Source of the DNA: Glandiceps talaboti | Taxonomy: Eukaryota > Hemichordata > Enteropneusta > Spengelidae | Direction: 5' to 3' | Length of the DNA: 64,000 nucleotides | NCBI RefSeq assembly: GCF_964340395.1 | Contig: NC_135558.1 | Coordinates: 10,772,501 to 10,836,500 of the forward strand | In this document: in pieces, positions 56,974-64,000 of the stretch | Layout of the letters: each line of letters starts with the position of its first letter | Position numbering within the stretch: the stretch's first letter is position 1 | Notes under the pieces: model-generated | The model's input: the letters and a program-made list of their open reading frames with translations, nothing else | What the model was told of the DNA's origin: nothing | The model's database searches: none | Made by a program: the position numbers and the translations under genes

Positions 56974-59763
56974 ATGTGGATAATCTACAAGTTACATGTA
57001 GTACTTCAGCTGGAGATCCTACTCCTGACTGTTGATATTCCTGTGGTCTCTTCAGATGTAACATGTAAGGTGTACAACCAGTCATATGTTGACTGTAGTT
57101 GGAGAGAATTGGATAGCATTCCTGACAATTTACCAACATTTGCCATACATCTTAACTTGTATGGTAATGAGGTTGTATCTTTACCACCAGGCAGTTTAGC
57201 AAGTCTAAAACAACTGGAGTACCTTAGACTTCAAAGCAACAATATAGAAACTCTCCCTTCTGGCTGTCTACGAGGTCTTCATCAACTGAAAGTACTGATC
57301 ATGGCAGACAATTCTATTTCCTACATTGAAACACATGCTTTCAGAGATGTCCCTAAACTAGAAATTCTTGACATGTCTTCCAACTATGACCTCAGAGGAA
57401 TTCCAGATTTTGTGTTCACTCCACTGAAAAACTTGGTTACACTTGACCTGAGTCATACTGGAATTGAAATTTTGTCATCTACATCCTTGCAAGGACTTGT
57501 CAATTTACGAGAATTATATCTTGCTAGAAGTCCAATAACTGAAGTGGCAGATGATACATTTCAAGACCAGAAGAAATTAAGAATAATAGAGATGCTTGGT
57601 CACAACATAGTCTGTTTTCCAGGTCAATCACTCAAACCTTTGAGAAATATTGAAACACTCCTTTTCTCAGCCATGGATAGAACATTTGATAGTGATTGTG
57701 GGGACATTGATCTGAGAGACTTTCAAAAACTAGAAGTAGTTTCTCTTTATCTAAACAACATCAAAGATTCAAATATACAGAGTATAACATTTGGGGATTA
57801 TCAACTACAGAATTTGGATTTATCAGACAATAATCTGAAATGCCCAATTAATGGTACATTTAATGCAGTTAGAGCTACAAAGCTGATATTGACTGATAAT
57901 CCAATAAATGGTGAATGTCTGGAGAAGTTACTGTACAACCTTGAACATTCTGGTATCAAAATTTTGTATTTGGGGAACACAAGACCACAATTACCTGTAA
58001 GTATCACAAGCACTACTTTCAAAGGTTTGAGAACATCAAAGTTAGAAGAACTGTTGATAAAGAATATGTATGTTGAAGAAACCAACGTCTCTGCTGGAGT
58101 TTTCCAATGGATGCCATATTTGAAAACATTAAACTTATATATGAGTCATCAATTTAAAATTTCAAGAACAATCTTCAATGGCTTACATAATTTGAAAACT
58201 TTGAGACTAAAGAATAATGAAATTGATGACATTGCACATGGAGTTTTCAATGATTTGACATCACTGACAACACTGCAAATACAAAGGAATACCTTCAAAG
58301 GTTTGTATTCAATGAATGACATTTTAAAAAATTTACAGAATCTCACAACATTACAATACCTGTATTTAGATAACAACTCCATACAAGGTGGAGCTCTTTC
58401 ATATTCTTTAAGTCACATGACTTCTTTGATAGAGTTACATATGTCGGACAAAAGTGCAAATGTATTCTTTTCTCCTCAAAGCATTGGTGTGGAAAAACTT
58501 CAAAATCTCCAAGCACTGTCAATAATTTTTTATCCTTGGGGAGAATTTGCTCCGAATCCATCACTTAAAAAGTTTTCTTTGACCAGCATGATACAAACAC
58601 CTGTTCCTTCAAAACTTACAAAACATTTTAAACTTTTTTTTCACGAAACAACAAGTTTGCAAACTTTAACTATCGAGAATATACAATTTGAAACTATTCC
58701 AAACAATTCAGTCCCTTCTTTAGTATCATTAACACTTAAGGATGTCTATTTTAAAAACCCAGCTGATGTTTTTGAGTTCATTAATCTATTCCCCAATATA
58801 GAAGAATTGTCTCTGACTGGTGTAGAAGGTCTGACAAATAAATTCATGGTGGACTTGCTGCCAACATTTTCTCATTTAGAAACACTGATCATTATGAATA
58901 CAAAGATCAGTGAAATTAATGCACAAGCAGTGACAAATTTACATAATTTATCAACTTTTACATTTGAGGATAATCACTTAGACTGCTCCAAATGCAAGAT
59001 GAAGGAATTTGTAGAATGGATGAAAACTGACAGAAAAGTCTATGTTGAACCATCCATTATCAAATGTGTAGAGCCATACAATATGAATGGAAAGTCTGTG
59101 TTAACTTTGACCTTTGAATGGGAATGTAATCTAGCATTCATGATTTCAGTACCCATTACTTGTATTTTTGCCTTTTCAGCAATTTGTATTGGACTTTGTG
59201 TTCACTTTCGTTGGTATATACGCTATTGTTGTTTCCTCATCAAACTAAAGCGTGGTGGTTATCAACTCCAAGTCAATGATGAGGAGCTGCCATTGAATAT
59301 CAGATATGATGCATTTGTTTGTTACAATGAAAATGACAGAGATTGGGTCATGCAGCAATTACTTCCTCATTTGGAAAACATTGATCCACCTAGTTTCAAA
59401 CTCTGTTTACATGAACGCGATTTTATGCCAGGTATTGATATTTTTGACAACATTCTTGAAAGTATAGAGACTAGTCACAAAACTATGTTGATACTGTCAC
59501 CTGGCTTTGCACAAAGTGAGTGGTGTTATTTTGAGATGAGAATGGCTCAAGATCATTTATTTCGACAGAGGAGAAATCTTCTCCTCCTTGTGTTGTTACA
59601 TGAAATTCCTGATAATGACATGCCAAGAGTTTTACGAAAGATGTTACTGACCCAGAAATATATCAAATGGACAGAAAATGCAGTTGGTCAGAGACTTTTC
59701 TGGGAGAAATTAAAAGTTGTTTTAAGATCTGACAACAGAGTTAACAGAGTGGCAAATATTTGA
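56974..59763 (+). CDS. Toll-like receptor I, intronless, 929 aa
   Basis: Domain positions as in A (LRRCT Cys671, 674, 698, 718; TIR from about 776; Pro819; FW 909-910). The first 250 residues closely follow A and F (LNLYGNEVVSLPPGS, MADNSISYIET). The middle then departs (SLYLNNIKDSNIQ, LGNTRPQLPVSI, LNLYMSHQFKISRTIFNG) and later parts are mixed. It carries the EELP juxtamembrane form shared with H, RYCCFLIK instead of RYGCFLIK, and LFRQRRN. The upstream ATG used by other copies here reads ATG CCA AGT ACC TAA (56950-56964), so MWIIYKLH is the only possible start. This supports that start in all copies. It lies only 1.3 kb after H. Confidence 0.95.
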   Translation: MWIIYKLHVVLQLEILLLTVDIPVVSSDVTCKVYNQSYVDCSWRELDSIPDNLPTFAIHLNLYGNEVVSLPPGSLASLKQLEYLRLQSNNIETLPSGCLRGLHQLKVLIMADNSISYIETHAFRDVPKLEILDMSSNYDLRGIPDFVFTPLKNLVTLDLSHTGIEILSSTSLQGLVNLRELYLARSPITEVADDTFQDQKKLRIIEMLGHNIVCFPGQSLKPLRNIETLLFSAMDRTFDSDCGDIDLRDFQKLEVVSLYLNNIKDSNIQSITFGDYQLQNLDLSDNNLKCPINGTFNAVRATKLILTDNPINGECLEKLLYNLEHSGIKILYLGNTRPQLPVSITSTTFKGLRTSKLEELLIKNMYVEETNVSAGVFQWMPYLKTLNLYMSHQFKISRTIFNGLHNLKTLRLKNNEIDDIAHGVFNDLTSLTTLQIQRNTFKGLYSMNDILKNLQNLTTLQYLYLDNNSIQGGALSYSLSHMTSLIELHMSDKSANVFFSPQSIGVEKLQNLQALSIIFYPWGEFAPNPSLKKFSLTSMIQTPVPSKLTKHFKLFFHETTSLQTLTIENIQFETIPNNSVPSLVSLTLKDVYFKNPADVFEFINLFPNIEELSLTGVEGLTNKFMVDLLPTFSHLETLIIMNTKISEINAQAVTNLHNLSTFTFEDNHLDCSKCKMKEFVEWMKTDRKVYVEPSIIKCVEPYNMNGKSVLTLTFEWECNLAFMISVPITCIFAFSAICIGLCVHFRWYIRYCCFLIKLKRGGYQLQVNDEELPLNIRYDAFVCYNENDRDWVMQQLLPHLENIDPPSFKLCLHERDFMPGIDIFDNILESIETSHKTMLILSPGFAQSEWCYFEMRMAQDHLFRQRRNLLLLVLLHEIPDNDMPRVLRKMLLTQKYIKWTENAVGQRLFWEKLKVVLRSDNRVNRVANI

Positions 59764-60721
59764 GGTTTGGAAAGTGCCTTTTTTGCCTGTTCAACATCTA
59801 GGGGTGATTTAGACAACATTTTTATGCAAGTCTTTATACTGTGTACAAGACGAACTATGTCAGTCACCTATAATTGATTGATAACTTCACAAAAGACATT
59901 CAACATGTCTGACTTATTTCTGCATTTAATACACTTGTATTGATTACTGCAATCAACTTAAAGGAAAAGACCAGCCAGGTTTTTTCTACCTTCAGTACGC
60001 TTGTATTGATTACTGCTATCAACTTACAAATATATGAGCAACTCATATACGAATTGGGTGATAAAATAATACCTTGGTAAATTTTTCAATTTTGAAACTT
60101 GTAAGGAAGCCCTACTGCACTAAACATTTGGTCAACTTCAACCATCTTGTGGATTTCCTGCAAGGGTTTATGGGAAACATGTATATGACATCATATATAC
60201 CCCAGTTTCATTGGCTTGATATTCTCCATGTATTTGTGAAAGTTATTTGAAATATTCACATTTTGTTTTTGTTTAGTACCTTCCATGTTTCTGTAGATTG
60301 AGTTGAGATACTTTTAAAATGTTTCTGATTGATTCCATTTTATTGTAATATCAGCACAAATATTGAATTAATTTGAAGAACTTTAGTTGAATTCATTGGA
60401 TGGACTATTACAAGTATTAATATGTATTGTACAAATCTTTTCACTGACACTTTTTTTAAATAGAGATTTTGTTGCAAATAATTCGACAGCGATTTGGTCA
60501 AATTTGATAATAAATAATTTGATAATGGAACACAGTGTCACCTATTGTTTGTCTCCTTTGTGTCATGTTTGAATGAAATCATGATTGCATGTTAGAGGGT
60601 ATGGCTGTAGAACCTTTGTAATAGCTCCCTTCCTGATGTATATCATGTGTAGATATTGATATATCAGCACAAAATGTCAATTATTGACATTCATCCACAA
60701 CTTAAATGCCAGGGATACAAT
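59764..60721 (+). other. 3' flank of TLR-I (class 1)
   Basis: No gene. Same class as B and C. AATAAA at 60509-60514 followed by GT-rich sequence. Confidence 0.5.
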
Positions 60722-63167
60722 CCTTGGTTTCACATTGGTGCTACCTTATTAGTTGAATAACAAGGGATTCCTAGTACTCCTTGGTTCTCAGGATTTCTAG
60801 TATTCCTTGGTTTCACATTGGTGCTACCTTATATTAGTTGAATCATAAGGGATTCCTAGTACTCCTTGGTTTCACATTGGTGCTACCTTATATTAGTTGA
60901 ATCATAAGGGATTCCTAGTACTCCTTGGTTTCACATTGGTGCTACCTTACTAGTTGAATCATAAGGGATTCCTAGTACTCCTTAGTTTTCACATTGGTGC
61001 TACCTTATTAGTTGAAACATAAGGGATTCCTAGTACTCCTTGGTTTCACATTGTTGCTACCTTATTAGTTGAATTATAAGGGATTCCTAGTATTCCTTGG
61101 TTTTCAGGATTCCTAGTACTCCTTGGTTTCACATTGGTGCTACCTTATTAGTTGAATCATAAGAGATTCCTAGTACTCCTTGGTTTTCACATTGGTGCTA
61201 CCTTATTAGTTGAATCATGTGGGATTCCTAGTACTCCTTGGTTCTCACATTGGTGTTACATTATTAGTTGAATCATAAGGGATTCCTAGTACTCCTTGGT
61301 TTTCAGGATTCCTAGTACTCCTTGGTTTTCATATTGGTGCTACCTTATTAGTTGAATCATAAGGGATTCCTAGTACTCCTTGGTTTTCACATTGGTGCTA
61401 CCTTACTAGTTGAATCATAAGGGATTCCTAGTACTCCTTGGTTTTCACATTGGTGCTACCTTATTAGTTGAATCATAAGGGATTCCTAGTACTCCTTGGT
61501 TTTCACATTGGTGCTACCTTACTAGTTGAATCATAAGGGATTCCTAGTACTCCTTGGTTTTCACATTGGTGCTACCTTACTAGTTGAATCATAAGGGATT
61601 CCTAGTACTCCTTGGTTTTCACATTGGTGCTACATTATTAGTTGAATCATAAGGGATTCCTAGTACTCCTTGGTTTTCACATTGGTGCTACCTTATTAGT
61701 TGAATCATAAGGGATTCCTAGTACTCCTTGGTTTTCACATTGGTGCTACCTTATTAGTTGAATCATAAGGGATTCCTAGTACTCCTTGGTTTTCAGGATT
61801 CCTAGTACTCCTTGGTTTTCACATTGGTGCTACCTTATTAGTTGAATCATAAGGGATTCCTAGTACTCCTTGGTTTTCAGGATTCCTAGTACTCCTTGGT
61901 TTCACATTGGTGCTACCTTATTAGTTGAATCATAAGGGATTCCTAGTACTCCTTGGTTTCACATTGGTGCTACCTTATTAGTTGAATCATAAGGGATTCC
62001 TAGTACTCCGTGGTTTGCAGGATTCCTAGTACTCCTTGGTTTCACATTGGTGCTACCTTATTAGTTGAATCATAAAGGATTCCTAGTACTCCTTGGTTTT
62101 CACATTGGTGCTACCTTATTAGTTGAATCATAAGGGATTCCTAGTACTCCTTGGTTTTCAGGATTCCTAGTACTCCTTGGTTTCACATTGGTGCTACATT
62201 ATTAGTTGAATCATAAGGGATTCCTAGTACTCCTTGGTTTCACATTGGTGCTACCTTATTAGTTGAATCATAAGGGATTCCTAGTACTCCGTGGTTTGCA
62301 GGATTCCTAGTACTCCTTGGTTTTCACATTGGTGCTACCTTATTAGTTGAATCATAAGGGATTCCTAGTACTCCTTGGTTTTCACATTGGTGCTACCTTA
62401 TTAGTTGAATCATAAGGGATTCCTAGTACTCCTTGGTTTTCAGGATTCCTAGTACTCCTTGGTTTCACATTGGTGCTACATTATTAGTTGAATCATAAGG
62501 GATTCCTAGTACTCCTTGGTTTCACATTGGTGCTACCTTATTAGTTGAATCATAAGGGATTCCTAGTACTCCTTGGTTTTCAGGATTCCTAGTACTCCTT
62601 GGTTTTCACATTGGTGCTACCTTATTAGTTGAATTATAAGGGATTCCTAGTACTCCTTGGTTTTCAGGATTCCTAGTACTCCTTGGTTTCACATTGGTGC
62701 TACCTTATTAGTTGAATCATAAGGGATTCCTAGTACTCCTTGGTTTCACATTGGTGCTACCTTATTAGTTGAATCATAAGGGATTCCTAGTACTCCGTGG
62801 TTTGCAGGATTCCTAGTACTCCTTGGTTTCACATTGGTGCTACCTTATTAGTTGAATCATAAAGGATTCCTAGTACTCCTTGGTTTTCACATTGGTGCTA
62901 CCTTATTAGTTGAATCATAAGGGATTCCTAGTACTCCTTGGTTTTCAGGATTCCTAGTACTCCTTGGTTTCACATTGGTGCTACATTATTAGTTGAATCA
63001 TAAGGGATTCCTAGTACTCCTTGGTTTCACATTGGTGCTACCTTATTAGTTGAATCATAAGGGATTCCTAGTACTCCGTGGTTTGCAGGATTCCTAGTAC
63101 TCCTTGGTTTTCACATTGGTGCTACCTTATTAGTTGAATCATAAGGGATTCCTAGTATTTCTTAGTT
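60722..63167. repeat. 57-bp minisatellite array after TLR-I, longest (2.4 kb), with higher-order repeat
   Basis: Roughly forty units counting partial ones. The rare ACTCCGTGGTTTGCAGG variant occurs at 62005, 62286, 62792 and 63073, spaced 281, 506 and 281. CATAAAGGAT occurs at 62071 and 62858. All these pairs are 787 bases apart, which shows a recent duplication of a 787-bp multi-unit block. Confidence 0.95.
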
Positions 63168-64000
63168 CTGGATAAAATCTTTGTAAAGCTCTGTCAGACA
63201 ACTGTTGTCCACTACTAATATTTTATCCTAATCTGAAGTCAGCCTATAATCTAAAAACACATATATAGTTCAAGATCTGAGGGTAATTCCTAATTATTTA
63301 TGTAAATATTATTCATTTGTTGTTATATGCAAATTTAATGACAACTCATTATCAATGGAGAATATTCACAACTCTAGGATCATGCACTATAGTGTGGTTA
63401 TACAAGGTGATCTTAGACTCCTAGTGTATAATCTGAGGTGATTTAGTATTCATTTATGTAAATATATTCACAAGTTTTGTATGCAAATTTAATGACAACT
63501 CATTATCAATGAAAAGTATTCATTGATCTCTGATTATACACTGTATATGCCAACAGAAAGGTACATCAACAAAGTTTGTACAATATGTGCACTTAGTTGT
63601 CATCAACATAGATACAGCACTTTATATAAAGCCTGAAACATGTATTCCTAAAATATAGACCAATTATGAAAATTATCAATTAAAAAGCAAAAAACTGCAT
63701 CAACATGATTTAGTAGACACATGCTGTGTCATTATGAGTGTATCTACCAAATAATTATATGAAAATTATAGAAGTCATTAGTCATTAGTCATTAAATCAT
63801 TATTTATGTTTATGCGTCATCTATATTCATTTCATGTTTACTAAAATCTAATCAATTTCAGCTATTACCCCAAAGTACCAACTTGCATCAAATTTCATGT
63901 GAATTGAGCTATCTTTCTTTGAGAAATGACAGGGATAGAAAGACACACACACAAAGAAACAGACAGACAGACAGAACTAATTCATAACATTCATTCATTC
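63168..64000. other. Start of another upstream spacer, cut by the window end
   Basis: Non-coding. It follows the order of the spacers upstream of B-H: CAAGATCTGAGGGTAATT, GGATCATGCACTATAGTGTGG, TACCCCAAAGTACCAACTTG, then a (GACA)n run at 63958-63975. By comparison, a tenth TLR would begin within about 0.7 kb beyond the window. Confidence 0.6.

Overview
The window looks like invertebrate animal nuclear DNA. It is AT-rich, has spliced genes with canonical GT..AG introns, microsatellites and transposon remnants, and carries a tandem family of intronless Toll-like receptor (TLR) genes. Expansions of this kind are known in sea urchins, amphioxus and several lophotrochozoan groups. I cannot fix the phylum from sequence alone.

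Left part (1-10.4 kb): a short two-exon gene (CDS 564-2332, +) encodes an unrecognised, probably secreted-then-anchored single-pass membrane protein. After a gene-poor stretch with foldback elements come the last four coding exons of ANAPC2 on the minus strand (5723-8511). ANAPC2 is the cullin-like subunit of the anaphase-promoting complex. The N-terminal half of ANAPC2 is not found between these exons and the first TLR.

Right part (10.4-64 kb): nine TLR genes, all on the plus strand, named here A to I. Eight are open (922-931 aa: signal peptide, LRRNT, LRRs, single LRRCT, TM, TIR). The ninth, H, is broken by a frameshift, lacks one exact LRR, and has its last codons replaced by spacer sequence. 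Each intact TIR keeps the BB-loop proline and the box 3 FW, so signalling through MyD88-type adaptors is expected.

The spacers are also duplicated. Each gene has a conserved proximal upstream block with a CRE/bZIP-like octamer 168-173 bp before the ATG; most also have an ETS-like plus ISRE-like cluster about 275 bp before it. Downstream there is a conserved poly(A)-like signal, then in seven of nine cases a minisatellite of a 57-bp unit, up to about 2.4 kb long. The two spacers without an array hold what looks like one diverged, unexpanded monomer.

The coding sequences are mosaics. Genes C, D and G share almost the same ectodomain; C and D differ more in TM/TIR than in LRRs. F is A-like in front and B-like behind. 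The 3' flank classes do not track the ectodomain classes. The picture is a TLR cluster being reshuffled by unequal exchange and gene conversion, with the spacer minisatellites as candidate sites. The window ends inside a spacer that resembles the upstream region of another cassette, so the array probably continues.
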